From assembly GCF_936933875.1 (NCBI RefSeq), contig NZ_CAKZIK010000071.1, positions 6,305-70,304 on the forward strand: a stretch of 64,000 bases of DNA, read 5' to 3'. Both the position numbers and the translations under genes were made by a program. The stretch is from an uncultured Chryseobacterium sp. (GTDB lineage: Bacteria > Bacteroidota > Bacteroidia > Flavobacteriales > Weeksellaceae). The notes beneath the pieces were generated by a model that worked only from the letters and a program-made list of their open reading frames with translations, searched no databases and was not told the DNA's origin. Position 1 is the stretch's first letter; every line of letters starts with the position of its first letter. Positions 34,361-42,716 of the stretch are shown one piece after another.

Positions 34361-36637
34361 ATGATTTTTGACCTTGATATGATCAAAAAAGTGTACGAGC
34401 GCTATCCTGAAAGAATCGCAGCAGCGAGAAATGTTGTAGGAAAACCGCTTACACTTTCAGAAAAAATTCTTTACGCTCACCTTTGGGAAGGTAATGCAAC
34501 CGCAGCTTACGAAAGAGGAAATTCTTATGTAGATTTCGCTCCGGACAGAGTGGCAATGCAGGATGCAACGGCTCAAATGGCACTTTTGCAGTTTATGCAG
34601 GCCGGAAAAAAGAAAGTTGCAGTTCCTTCTACAGCACACGCGGATCACCTTATTCAAGCTAGAGTAGGTGCCGAAGCGGATTTGCAAGAAGGTATCAACA
34701 AAAACTCTGAAGTATTCAATTTCTTAAGCTCTGTTTGTGATAAATACGGAATTGGTTTCTGGAAACCGGGTGCCGGAATTATTCACCAGGTTGTTTTGGA
34801 AAACTATGCTTTTCCAGGTGGAATGATGATTGGAACCGACTCTCACACCGTTAATGCAGGAGGTTTAGGAATGGTTGCCATAGGTGTTGGTGGTGCAGAT
34901 GCAGTTGACGTGATGGCTGGAATGGCTTGGGAACTTAAAATGCCTAAATTAATCGGAGTAAAATTGACTGGTAAGCTCAACGGATGGACTTCTGCAAAAG
35001 ATGTTATCTTAAAGGTTGCCGGAATTTTAACCGTGAAAGGCGGTACTGGATGCATCGTAGAATATTTCGGTGAAGGTGCAGAAAACCTTTCTGCTACTGG
35101 TAAAGGTACCATCTGTAATATGGGTGCTGAAATCGGTGCTACAACTTCTACGTTCGGTTATGACGATTCGATGAGAAGATATTTAGCAGCAACCGGAAGA
35201 CAAGATGTGGTTGACGCTGCCGATAAAATCGCTGAACATTTGACCGGTGACGCTGAAGTTTATGCAAATCCTGAACAATATTTTGATCAAGTTATTGAAA
35301 TTAACCTTTCTGAGCTGACTCCACATTTGAACGGGCCTTTCACTCCGGATTTGGCGACACCAGTTGCAGAATTCAGAGCAAAAGCAGAAGCAAACGGTTG
35401 GCCTTTGGAAGTTGAATGGGCTTTAATCGGTTCTTGCACCAACTCTTCTTATGAAGATTTATCAAGAGCGGCTTCAATTGTTGAAGATGCGGTTGCAAAA
35501 GGGGTAAAACCAAAAGCAATTTTAGGAATTAATCCTGGATCAGAACAGGTAAAATATACGGCTGAAAGAGATGGCTTCCTGGATTCTTTCAGAAAATTTG
35601 AAAATGCGAGAATTTTCACCAACGCTTGTGGACCTTGTATCGGACAATGGGACCGAGAAGGTGCAGATAAAGGTGAGAAAAACTCAATCATTCACTCCTT
35701 CAACAGAAACTTTGCAAAAAGAGCGGACGGAAACCCAAATACGCACGCTTTCGTAGCGTCTCCTGAAATGGTGGCTGCAGTTGCAATTTCCGGAAGACTG
35801 GATTTCAACCCAATTTCTGATACCTTAACCAACGAATCCGGAAAACAGGTGAAATTAGATGAACCAAAAGGTTCTGAACTTCCTGCAAAAGGTTTTGCGG
35901 TGGAAGATAATGGTTATCAAGCACCTTCTGAAGACGGATCTAATGTTCAGGTGATTGTTTCGCCAACTTCGGACAGACTTCAGTTGTTGGAGCCTTTCCA
36001 ACCTTGGGACGGAAAAAATATTGAAGGTGCAAAAGTTTTGATTAAAGCTTTCGGAAAATGTACTACCGATCATATTTCTATGGCAGGTCCTTGGTTGAAA
36101 TACCGTGGTCACTTGGATAATATTTCCAACAATATGTTGATCGGCGCTGTAAATGCTTTCAACATGGAAACCAATAAGGTTAAAAATCAATTAACTGGTG
36201 AATATGGCGAAGTTCCAGCAGTAGCAAGAGCTTACAAAGCAGCCGGAGTTCCTTCAATCGTTGTGGGTGACCAAAACTATGGGGAAGGTTCTTCAAGAGA
36301 GCATGCTGCAATGGAGCCAAGACATTTAGGGGTAAAAGCAGTATTGGTAAAATCCTTCGCACGTATCCACGAAACGAACTTGAAAAAACAAGGTATGTTG
36401 GCTCTGACCTTTGTTAATGCCGAAGAATACGACAAAATCCTTGAGGACGATACCGTGAATTTCTTGGATTTAGATCAATTTGCACCAGCTCGTCCATTAC
36501 AACTAGAGTTTGTTCATGCGGATGGAACCAAAGATCTAATCTTGGCAAATCACACTTATAATGAGCAACAAATCGGTTGGTTCAAAGCTGGTTCTGCACT
36601 GAATTTGATCGCTGAAGAAGCGAAAAAGAATGCATAA
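34361..36637 (+). CDS. Aconitate hydratase, mitochondrial (AcnA-like) type
   Basis: This 758-residue [4Fe-4S] enzyme interconverts citrate and isocitrate in the TCA cycle. Cluster ligands are one Cys in [12 protein letters not shown] and two in [12 protein letters not shown]. The substrate and active-site segments [20 protein letters not shown] and [20 protein letters not shown] are intact. Length and the order of domains 1-3 plus swivelling domain 4 match eukaryotic mitochondrial aconitase, the usual form in Bacteroidota. It ends at a strong terminator and is probably monocistronic. Confidence 0.96.
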   Translation: MIFDLDMIKKVYERYPERIAAARNVVGKPLTLSEKILYAHLWEGNATAAYERGNSYVDFAPDRVAMQDATAQMALLQFMQAGKKKVAVPSTAHADHLIQARVGAEADLQEGINKNSEVFNFLSSVCDKYGIGFWKPGAGIIHQVVLENYAFPGGMMIGTDSHTVNAGGLGMVAIGVGGADAVDVMAGMAWELKMPKLIGVKLTGKLNGWTSAKDVILKVAGILTVKGGTGCIVEYFGEGAENLSATGKGTICNMGAEIGATTSTFGYDDSMRRYLAATGRQDVVDAADKIAEHLTGDAEVYANPEQYFDQVIEINLSELTPHLNGPFTPDLATPVAEFRAKAEANGWPLEVEWALIGSCTNSSYEDLSRAASIVEDAVAKGVKPKAILGINPGSEQVKYTAERDGFLDSFRKFENARIFTNACGPCIGQWDREGADKGEKNSIIHSFNRNFAKRADGNPNTHAFVASPEMVAAVAISGRLDFNPISDTLTNESGKQVKLDEPKGSELPAKGFAVEDNGYQAPSEDGSNVQVIVSPTSDRLQLLEPFQPWDGKNIEGAKVLIKAFGKCTTDHISMAGPWLKYRGHLDNISNNMLIGAVNAFNMETNKVKNQLTGEYGEVPAVARAYKAAGVPSIVVGDQNYGEGSSREHAAMEPRHLGVKAVLVKSFARIHETNLKKQGMLALTFVNAEEYDKILEDDTVNFLDLDQFAPARPLQLEFVHADGTKDLILANHTYNEQQIGWFKAGSALNLIAEEAKKNA

Positions 36638-36662
36638 CTCTTTTTTAAAAATGATAAAACAA

Positions 36663-36690
36663 AACCGTTCAAGAAATTGAGCGGTTTTTC
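36663..36690 (+). terminator. Aconitase terminator
   Basis: A 9-bp stem AACCGTTCA / TGAGCGGTT (36663-36686, 6-nt loop, one G-T pair) is followed by TTTCTTTT. It lies 26 nt after the stop. Confidence 0.8.
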
Positions 36691-36738
36691 TTTTGCAATT
36701 GTAACAAGTATCATGTTTTCTCTACTAAACATTTAAAC

Positions 36739-36746
36739 TATTTTTG
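36739..36746 (+). promoter_or_regulatory. -7 box of the outer-membrane barrel gene
   Basis: TATTTTTG is a perfect -7 element 18 nt before the ATG at 36765; no TTG is found at -33. Confidence 0.5.
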
Positions 36747-36764
36747 CCCACCTAAATTGTAGAC

Positions 36765-38930
36765 ATGAAGAAAAGTTTATTTGTACTTTCACTCGCAGCA
36801 TCAGTTTTCACTCTTGCACAGCAGAAACCCAAAACCGAAAAAGAAACCCAAATTGAAGGCGTAACGATTACCGCGACCAAAAAAGCGGTGGAACAAAAGG
36901 CCGACCGTACCATTTTCGATTTTTCGGAACAGCCAACGCTAAACTCCGGAACTTTGATGGAAGGTGTAAAAAAACTTCCGGGATTGGTGGTAACCGACAT
37001 TGCCGGAATGATGTATCAGGGAAAACTGCTAGCGGTTTTTATGGATGGACGTCCGCTAAATATTTCCAGTAACGAACTTCAGGGATTTTTAGATGGAATG
37101 CCTGCAAACGCAGTTGAAAGAATTGAAATCATTACACAACCCGGCGCAGAATTCCCTGCAACTTCGGGTGGTGCAATTCTGAATATCATCACTTCAAAAT
37201 CTGCAAAAAATTATTTATCTGCAACCTATTCGGGGAATTACAGCTTTACGAATTACGATAAATACAGAAGCAGAACCAATAATTCTTTAAGTTTAAATGC
37301 GAAAAATAAATATTTCGGATGGCAGCTGAATGTAGGACAAAACTACCGCGAAAATATGATGCTTGGAAATTTGGATGATCTTTCCTCCACTTACACAGAC
37401 GGTATCAGAAGAGGGTATTTTGCCAAAGCAGCCATGACTTTTGACCTTGGACTTGACCGACTTTTATTAAACTACGATATTTATCACAACAACAACGATA
37501 ATTACACTTTAGGAAAAGGAACTTATTTTGGAAACCCTTACACTCGCGAAGATGATGCTGCAACTTTAAACTGGCGCAACGAAGCTGTTGTAACTTATCA
37601 GAAAAGATTTGCCGACAAAGCAAAGAAGTTGGATTTCAAATATAATTACAGTAATTCTAAATCTGATTTTTCGCAGTTCAGCAGAAATTTCAACACCAAC
37701 ACGCTTGAAAATGAATCGGATATGAATGTTTCTACCTTTAAAGTAGATTATTCTCAGCCGGTGAAAATTTTAGATGAGGGGAAAATCAGCATTGGTGGTT
37801 TATATGAAATGCAGAAGTTTGATACCCAAAGTTTCGGTTTTACCAACCTCGATTATCAAAGACAAACTGCTTCAAGTTACGTAGAATTGCAGGCCAAACT
37901 GAAAAAGTTTGATTTCACGTTGGGAACAAGAGCTGAAGATTATGATATTTCGGGAATTACAAGCTACAAAGACTCGCTCAATGTTGTTCATACCGATAAT
38001 TTAACGCCTTTCAAAAAATTTAAGCTGTTCCCGAATGCAAGTATTCAGTACAGCTTTATGCAGAGGGTTTATTTGGCTTTGAATTACAACAAGAAAATTA
38101 ATTTGCCAAGTATTTCATCGCTGAATCCGAACAACACCACGTATCAGAACGGTAACTCCACCACTGCCGGAAACCCGAATCTTCAGCCAACAATTTTTGA
38201 TAATTATGAAATCAAAATTTCAGCGTTTGATTATGCCTTTATCGGTTATAATGTAAACGTGGCTAAAAATCAGGTCATGCAGATCATGACGAGAGAAACT
38301 GAAACCGATCCGCTCACAGGAAAAACCAACGATTATATCCTGAACAGACAGATGAATATTTCCGAAATGACAATTCAGAACTTTAATTTGGGATTGCCTA
38401 TTCCGTTGATGATTTTCAGTAAACCGCTGAGCGAAATCATGAAGTTTAACTTTAATCCTGATAAAATCAACTTTATTTATTTGTACGCGGCTTATCAGAA
38501 ACACATCATCCCAGATTTGAAAACCAAAGGATTTTGGATGTTCAACATCAATTCCCAGTTTATACTGCCGAAAGATGTAAAATTGGCCATCAATTATTTC
38601 GTTCTTCCTGCCAAAGGAAACTACTATTATTACGAAGCCGTAAAACCTGTCGGAAATAACGTGGACATCACACTTTCGAAAAAATTCATGAAGGACAGGT
38701 TGAATGTTTCCGTGTTTGCGAACGACATATTCAATGGGCAGCAAATGGCTTTCCGTTCGGTTTTCAGACAGCCTTATCCAGTTCTTTCGAACAAAATGGA
38801 TTCACGAAATTTCGGATTTTCCGTAAACTATAAAATTCCTACAAAAAACAAACTTGCTAAAGAGGCACCCAACATGCTGAACCAGGATAAAAAAGAAGAC
38901 AATGGCGGCATTTTGAATTCGGAACAGTAA
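36765..38930 (+). CDS. Outer-membrane beta-barrel protein, TonB-receptor-like (OMP_b-brl_3)
   Basis: The 721-residue protein has a signal peptide (MKKSLFVLSLAASVFTLAQQ) and a TonB-box-like region (EGVTITATKKAVEQKADRTI). A plug follows (LPGLVVTDIAGMMYQGKLLA, VERIEIITQPGAEFPATSGG). About 500 residues of barrel strands belong to the OMP beta-barrel family 3. There is no SusD-like partner or riboswitch next to it, so the substrate cannot be named. It ends in a polar tail (KKEDNGGILNSEQ) rather than an aromatic residue, unusual for a barrel C-terminus. It is flanked by terminators on both sides and is probably monocistronic. Confidence 0.88.
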   Translation: MKKSLFVLSLAASVFTLAQQKPKTEKETQIEGVTITATKKAVEQKADRTIFDFSEQPTLNSGTLMEGVKKLPGLVVTDIAGMMYQGKLLAVFMDGRPLNISSNELQGFLDGMPANAVERIEIITQPGAEFPATSGGAILNIITSKSAKNYLSATYSGNYSFTNYDKYRSRTNNSLSLNAKNKYFGWQLNVGQNYRENMMLGNLDDLSSTYTDGIRRGYFAKAAMTFDLGLDRLLLNYDIYHNNNDNYTLGKGTYFGNPYTREDDAATLNWRNEAVVTYQKRFADKAKKLDFKYNYSNSKSDFSQFSRNFNTNTLENESDMNVSTFKVDYSQPVKILDEGKISIGGLYEMQKFDTQSFGFTNLDYQRQTASSYVELQAKLKKFDFTLGTRAEDYDISGITSYKDSLNVVHTDNLTPFKKFKLFPNASIQYSFMQRVYLALNYNKKINLPSISSLNPNNTTYQNGNSTTAGNPNLQPTIFDNYEIKISAFDYAFIGYNVNVAKNQVMQIMTRETETDPLTGKTNDYILNRQMNISEMTIQNFNLGLPIPLMIFSKPLSEIMKFNFNPDKINFIYLYAAYQKHIIPDLKTKGFWMFNINSQFILPKDVKLAINYFVLPAKGNYYYYEAVKPVGNNVDITLSKKFMKDRLNVSVFANDIFNGQQMAFRSVFRQPYPVLSNKMDSRNFGFSVNYKIPTKNKLAKEAPNMLNQDKKEDNGGILNSEQ

Positions 38931-38961
38931 TTTTAGAATTATTATTTAATGAAAAGTTTAA

Positions 38962-38990
38962 AAGTTGGAGAAATTTCTCCAACTTTTTTT
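38962..38990. terminator. Bidirectional terminator
   Basis: A 24-nt perfect palindrome AAGTTGGAGAAATTTCTCCAAC plus TT (38962-38985) is followed by a T-run. It lies between the barrel gene and the convergent pseudouridine synthase gene. Confidence 0.85.
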
Positions 38991-39018
38991 CATTCTGTTC
39001 AATTTTTAAACATAATAA

Positions 39019-39720
39019 TCAACCTTCACACGCCTTCCAAACCGCATCATTTTGCGGAACAGGTGCAATAATTTCAATACTTTCTTTGGTAACGGGATGA
39101 ACGAACTCCAATTTCCTTGCGTGTAATGAAATTCCGCCATCATTATTGGAACGAGGAGAACCATATTTTAAATCACCTTTAATGGGAATCCCAATTTTGG
39201 AAAGTTGAGCCCGAATCTGATGATGACGTCCGGTTTCCAAATCAATTTCCAGAAGCTGGAAATTATCAAGAACCTTGATGATTTGGTAATTAAGAATCGA
39301 TTCCTTGGCAGTATCAGTTGGTTTTATGAAAACTGTTGCTTTGTTGGTTTTCTCGTTCTTCTGTAGATAGTGCACGAGCCTTTGGCTTTGCGGAATCATA
39401 GTTTTCTGTACCACGGCCCAGTACGTTTTTTTGATTTCGCGGTTTTTCACCATTTGCGTAAGTCTCGTCAAAGCTTTAGACGTTTTCGCATAAATCACCA
39501 AGCCGGAAGTAGGTCGGTCGATACGGTGAACGAGTCCGAGGAAAACATTTCCGGGTTTTTCATCACGGGTTTTGATGAAATTTTTAATCAGTTCCAACAA
39601 AGATTCGTCGCCGGTTTTATCACCCTGTACCAATTGCCCCACCTTTTTGTTAACGACCATCATGTGGTTGTCTTCGTACACGATTTGTGTTTCATCAAAC
39701 TTCTGACTTCTTGCTTGCAT
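39019..39720 (-). CDS. RluA-family RNA pseudouridine synthase
   Basis: This 233-residue enzyme isomerises uridine in RNA. The catalytic Asp is in LVHRIDRPTSGLVIYAK. GRHHQIRAQLSKIGIPIKGD is the second conserved block. There is no S4 domain, so it resembles the TruC/RluE-sized members; the target (rRNA or tRNA) is not determined. It lies 3 nt after the TSUP gene on the same strand, and at least the two genes upstream read the same way. Confidence 0.92.
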   Translation of the reverse strand: MQARSQKFDETQIVYEDNHMMVVNKKVGQLVQGDKTGDESLLELIKNFIKTRDEKPGNVFLGLVHRIDRPTSGLVIYAKTSKALTRLTQMVKNREIKKTYWAVVQKTMIPQSQRLVHYLQKNEKTNKATVFIKPTDTAKESILNYQIIKVLDNFQLLEIDLETGRHHQIRAQLSKIGIPIKGDLKYGSPRSNNDGGISLHARKLEFVHPVTKESIEIIAPVPQNDAVWKACEG

Positions 39721-39723
39721 TTT

Positions 39724-40497
39724 CTAAATCATTCCAAGTCCCAAAAATACGGCAAAAATAATCAGCGCAACTGCAACAACCGTCTGTACAGATTCAATCG
39801 TCATTTTTTTCAATATTTTATTTCCGAAAAACGCACCAATGAAAGCGGAAAGTGTGGCAATAACCACCAATTTCCAATCTATGTCGTTATGAACTTTCAT
39901 AATATTTTTAGAATAAACAGAAAGTCTTGTCACATCAATCAAACAGGCAATTGCAATTCCGGTGGCAATAAAAGTTTCCTTTTTTAAACCAGCTCTAATG
40001 AGAAATGCAGACCGAAGCGCACCCTGATGTCCGGAAAGCCCACCAAAAAAACCACTAATTAATCCTCCGATGGGAAGATATTTTTTGGAAAAATTCAGAT
40101 TTTTCAGTTTCGGAATAATATCAAAAAGGGCAAAAAATATCAGCAGCAAAGCGATAATCAGTTTAATCGGTGTAATTTCGAATAGCTTTCCTGAAATCTG
40201 ATATCGGTGTAAGGCAGGTAAATCTGTAAGGTAATTCAACAACAAAGCACCGATAAATGCTGCAAGTATCGAAGGAATTCCAAACCTCAGCAACACCCTT
40301 TTGTCAATGTGTTTTCCAGTAAGAAAAAATTTGAAAACATTGTTCAGAAAATGGACAATCGCCGTTAAAGCAATTGCCAAATCCACCGGGAAAAACACTG
40401 CAAAAACGGGAAGCAATATTGTTCCAAGTCTGAAACCGGAAAAAAACGTCAGTGCAGAAGCCAAAAGTGCTACAATTGCGATAATGATTTCCTGCAT
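39724..40497 (-). CDS. TSUP (TauE/SafE) family membrane permease
   Basis: The 257-residue protein has about eight transmembrane helices in two homologous halves. The N-terminal motif GFRLGTILLPVFAVFFP and the second-half GFFGGLSGHQGALRSAFLIR are typical of the TauE/SafE/TSUP family, which carries sulfite, sulfonates or other small organic anions. The substrate is unknown. It is packed between a small membrane protein (10 nt away) and a pseudouridine synthase gene, suggesting an operon with no obvious shared pathway. Confidence 0.88.
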   Translation of the reverse strand: MQEIIIAIVALLASALTFFSGFRLGTILLPVFAVFFPVDLAIALTAIVHFLNNVFKFFLTGKHIDKRVLLRFGIPSILAAFIGALLLNYLTDLPALHRYQISGKLFEITPIKLIIALLLIFFALFDIIPKLKNLNFSKKYLPIGGLISGFFGGLSGHQGALRSAFLIRAGLKKETFIATGIAIACLIDVTRLSVYSKNIMKVHNDIDWKLVVIATLSAFIGAFFGNKILKKMTIESVQTVVAVALIIFAVFLGLGMI

Positions 40498-40507
40498 CCT
40501 ATTCGTT

Positions 40508-40828
40508 TTATCTTACAGGTCTTGGTCTTGCAATAAATGTTAAAGCCACACCAGCCAAAAGACCAATCGTTTTCAAAAATGCTAAATTTTCCGGGAGAAA
40601 TGCACCAATAATACATAAAGCCGCAGCTGCATAACTAATGTATTTGTGCATTGGTTTTGGGTAAAGTTGTGCGGAAACTAAAAAACTTAACCCGATTAAT
40701 ACATAAAATATTTTATGATAAATTAAATCATTCAGTTCCGGAGAAAGCAAGCCAAACCATCCGATAATCAGACAGATTAAAGCTCCGATGGAAAGTACGC
40801 CCTGTATTGTTGAGTAATTACTGTTCAT
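40508..40828 (-). CDS. Small four-helix membrane protein
   Basis: This 106-residue hydrophobic protein has four predicted helices (about 9-27, 39-55, 63-79 and 84-99) and a basic C-terminal tail (RPRPVR). No recognised domain is seen. Its ATG overlaps the stop codon of the decayed frame upstream (TAATG), as if it was once coupled to that gene. Function unknown. Confidence 0.7.
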   Translation of the reverse strand: MNSNYSTIQGVLSIGALICLIIGWFGLLSPELNDLIYHKIFYVLIGLSFLVSAQLYPKPMHKYISYAAAALCIIGAFLPENLAFLKTIGLLAGVALTFIARPRPVR

Positions 40829-41011
40829 TATTTTTTATTTAAATCTTTTTCAAAAAGTGCAGCCTGTAAACCGCGTTGATAATGTTTCGGAAGATTTTTG
40901 GTTTCCTGTATTTTCTCCCAAAGTATCAGGACGAACAAAATCCAGCTGTTGTTTATTCGCAAAATCTACCGCCCAATCTCGTGAATATTTGAGTTTTGAA
41001 CCGTAATGAAA
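40828..41011 (-). pseudogene. Frameshifted remnant of a protein-coding gene
   Basis: Directly after the panB stop the minus strand reads GSKLKYSRDWAVDFANKQQL then DFVRPDTLGEN in one frame. The reading then makes sense in a second frame, as LWEKIQETKNLPKHYQRGLQ continuing AALFEKDLNKK and a TAA that overlaps the next start (TAATG). Both halves look like real coding sequence, but neither frame is open throughout and there is no plausible start codon. The simplest reading is a truncated gene with a frameshift near 40920-40935. I cannot name the family; a sequencing error is possible. Confidence 0.45.
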
Positions 41012-41827
41012 TTAATAACTTTCCTTTTCGTTCGGGAAACTCACATCTTTCACATCTTTCACATATTGAGCAACGGCTCCGGTAATTTCAGTATATAAAT
41101 CGAGATATCTTCTTAAAAATTTCGGCGAAAAATCTTTGTTCATTCCCACCATATCGTGGTACACCAAAACCTGTCCGTCGCAATGAGGACCTGCTCCAAT
41201 ACCAATGGTTGGAATGGTGATGCTTTCGGAAACTTTTTTCGCCAGTTCCGCTGGAATTTTTTCCAAAACAACAGCAAAACAACCTAATTCTTCCAAAAGT
41301 TTAGCATCATTAATCAGTTTTTCTGCTTCTTCCTCTTCTTTCGCTCTTACTTTATAGGTTCCGAACTGGTAAATAGATTGTGGTGTTAAACCCAAATGTC
41401 CCATCACAGGAATTCCGGCGTTTACAATTTTTCGGATACTTTTTTCCACCTCCGCTCCACCTTCCAGCTTAATCGCGTGAGCTTCAGATTCTTTCATAAT
41501 TCTCACCGCAGACTCCAAAGCTTTTTCGGGGTTGCTTTGATAAGTTCCGAAAGGCAAATCCACTACCACCAAAGCTCTGTCCACTCCACGAATAACACAT
41601 TGCGCATGGTAAATCATGTGGTCCAACGTGATGGGCAAAGTGGTTTCGTAACCAGCCATTACATTGGAAGCAGAATCTCCAACCAAAATTGCATCTACTC
41701 CACCTGCATCTACCATTTTTGCGGTGGTAAAATCATACGCAGTAAGCATGGTGATTTTTTCTTTGTCGAATTTCATTTTTCGCAAAGTTTCGGTCGTGAT
41801 TTTTTTAATTTCAGAGTGTACAGACAT
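41012..41827 (-). CDS. panB: Ketopantoate hydroxymethyltransferase
   Basis: This 271-residue enzyme transfers a hydroxymethyl group to 2-ketoisovalerate from methylene-tetrahydrofolate, the first step of pantothenate synthesis. Metal and substrate motifs are present: [50 protein letters not shown] and [19 protein letters not shown]. No other pan gene is in the window. It stands alone between the Crp/Fnr gene and the remnant. Confidence 0.96.
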   Translation of the reverse strand: MSVHSEIKKITTETLRKMKFDKEKITMLTAYDFTTAKMVDAGGVDAILVGDSASNVMAGYETTLPITLDHMIYHAQCVIRGVDRALVVVDLPFGTYQSNPEKALESAVRIMKESEAHAIKLEGGAEVEKSIRKIVNAGIPVMGHLGLTPQSIYQFGTYKVRAKEEEEAEKLINDAKLLEELGCFAVVLEKIPAELAKKVSESITIPTIGIGAGPHCDGQVLVYHDMVGMNKDFSPKFLRRYLDLYTEITGAVAQYVKDVKDVSFPNEKESY

Positions 41828-41912
41828 AGCTATAAGTATAAAGAAAAATGAATAATTAATATTTGCCGGTCATCACAAAATTATTAATTATTCATTATAA
41901 ATTTTAATTGAA

Positions 41913-42626
41913 TTAAAGAACAACATGTCCCAATTTAACGAGTTTTTCGTGGTTAAGGATTTTGATGTTTCTTCCTTCCACTTCGATAAGTTCATCGGCT
42001 TTAAATTCCGAAATCAAACGAATCGCACTTTCTGTAGCAGTTCCGATGATGTTCGCAATTTCTTCTCTCGTTAAAGATATTTTGATAAAACCTTCAGGGT
42101 CAGTTCCTAATTTCTGTTCCAACAGTAAAAGAATTTCCGCTAACCTTTCGCGAACAGTTTTTTGTGCAAGGAAAGTAACGGTATTGGAAGATTCTCCTAA
42201 TTCGAATGCAATTTTCTGCAGCATTGCGAAAGACAATCTTGGGTCTACTTCCAAAAGATGTACAAAAATGTCGGCCGGTAAAAAAGTAGCTTCAACATCC
42301 GTCATTGCTTCCGCCTGAGCCTGAAAATTTTCGCCACAAAGCAAAGAACGGTAACCAATTAAATCGCCTTCTTTAATGAAACGAAGGATTTGTTCTTTTC
42401 CGTAAACTCCCATTTTGGATAGTTTCGCCGTACCTTTATTAAGAAAATAAACGCCTTTCGGTGTTGCTCCATCTTCAAAAATGGTTTCTCCTTTCTTAAA
42501 TTTCAAGATCTCCTTTGCTCCTAAATATTTATTAAAATCCTCTGCAGAAAGCATTTCTTTGAAAGAATCTTCATTAAAAACTTTATGAAGGTTCTCTTCA
42601 ATTAACGTTTGTTTTTCTAGCGACAT
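41913..42626 (-). CDS. Crp/Fnr-family transcriptional regulator
   Basis: The 237-residue protein has an N-terminal cyclic-nucleotide-binding-like beta-roll (about 30-140; GETIFEDGATPKGVYFLNKG) and a C-terminal winged helix (SLTREEIANIIGTATESAIR). The N-terminal Cys cluster that holds the [4Fe-4S] centre of true FNR is missing; the only cysteine is in SLLCGEN. Direct oxygen sensing through a cluster is therefore unlikely. It is divergent from ccoI with overlapping promoters and probably controls the cbb3 oxidase locus and itself. The signal is unknown. Confidence 0.9.
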   Translation of the reverse strand: MSLEKQTLIEENLHKVFNEDSFKEMLSAEDFNKYLGAKEILKFKKGETIFEDGATPKGVYFLNKGTAKLSKMGVYGKEQILRFIKEGDLIGYRSLLCGENFQAQAEAMTDVEATFLPADIFVHLLEVDPRLSFAMLQKIAFELGESSNTVTFLAQKTVRERLAEILLLLEQKLGTDPEGFIKISLTREEIANIIGTATESAIRLISEFKADELIEVEGRNIKILNHEKLVKLGHVVL

Positions 42627-42645
42627 TTTTTATGACATTTATCAG

Positions 42646-42676
42646 CAAAAATAGAATTTTTAAAACCTTGATACAA
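42646..42676 (-). promoter_or_regulatory. Promoter of the Crp/Fnr gene
   Basis: On the minus strand TTG (42676-42674) and TATTTTTG (42653-42646) are separated by 20 nt. Its -33 element sits only three bases from the -33 TTG of the divergent ccoI promoter. Confidence 0.7.
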
Positions 42677-42696
42677 ATTTATTTATCATAATTTTG
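42668..42696 (+). promoter_or_regulatory. ccoI promoter
   Basis: TTG (42668-42670), an 18-nt spacer and TAATTTTG (42689-42696) give a start near 42701 and a leader of about 16 nt before the GTG at 42717. It overlaps the divergent Crp/Fnr promoter, so the two are likely to compete for RNA polymerase. Confidence 0.75.
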
Positions 42697-42716
42697 CAAG
42701 TCCAATTGCCAAAAAA

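Noticed and set aside
42660..42696. FNR-box-like half-sites (TTGAT ... ATCAT) near ccoI
   Set aside because: The spacing between the halves is 12 nt instead of 4, so it does not match a Crp/Fnr operator.
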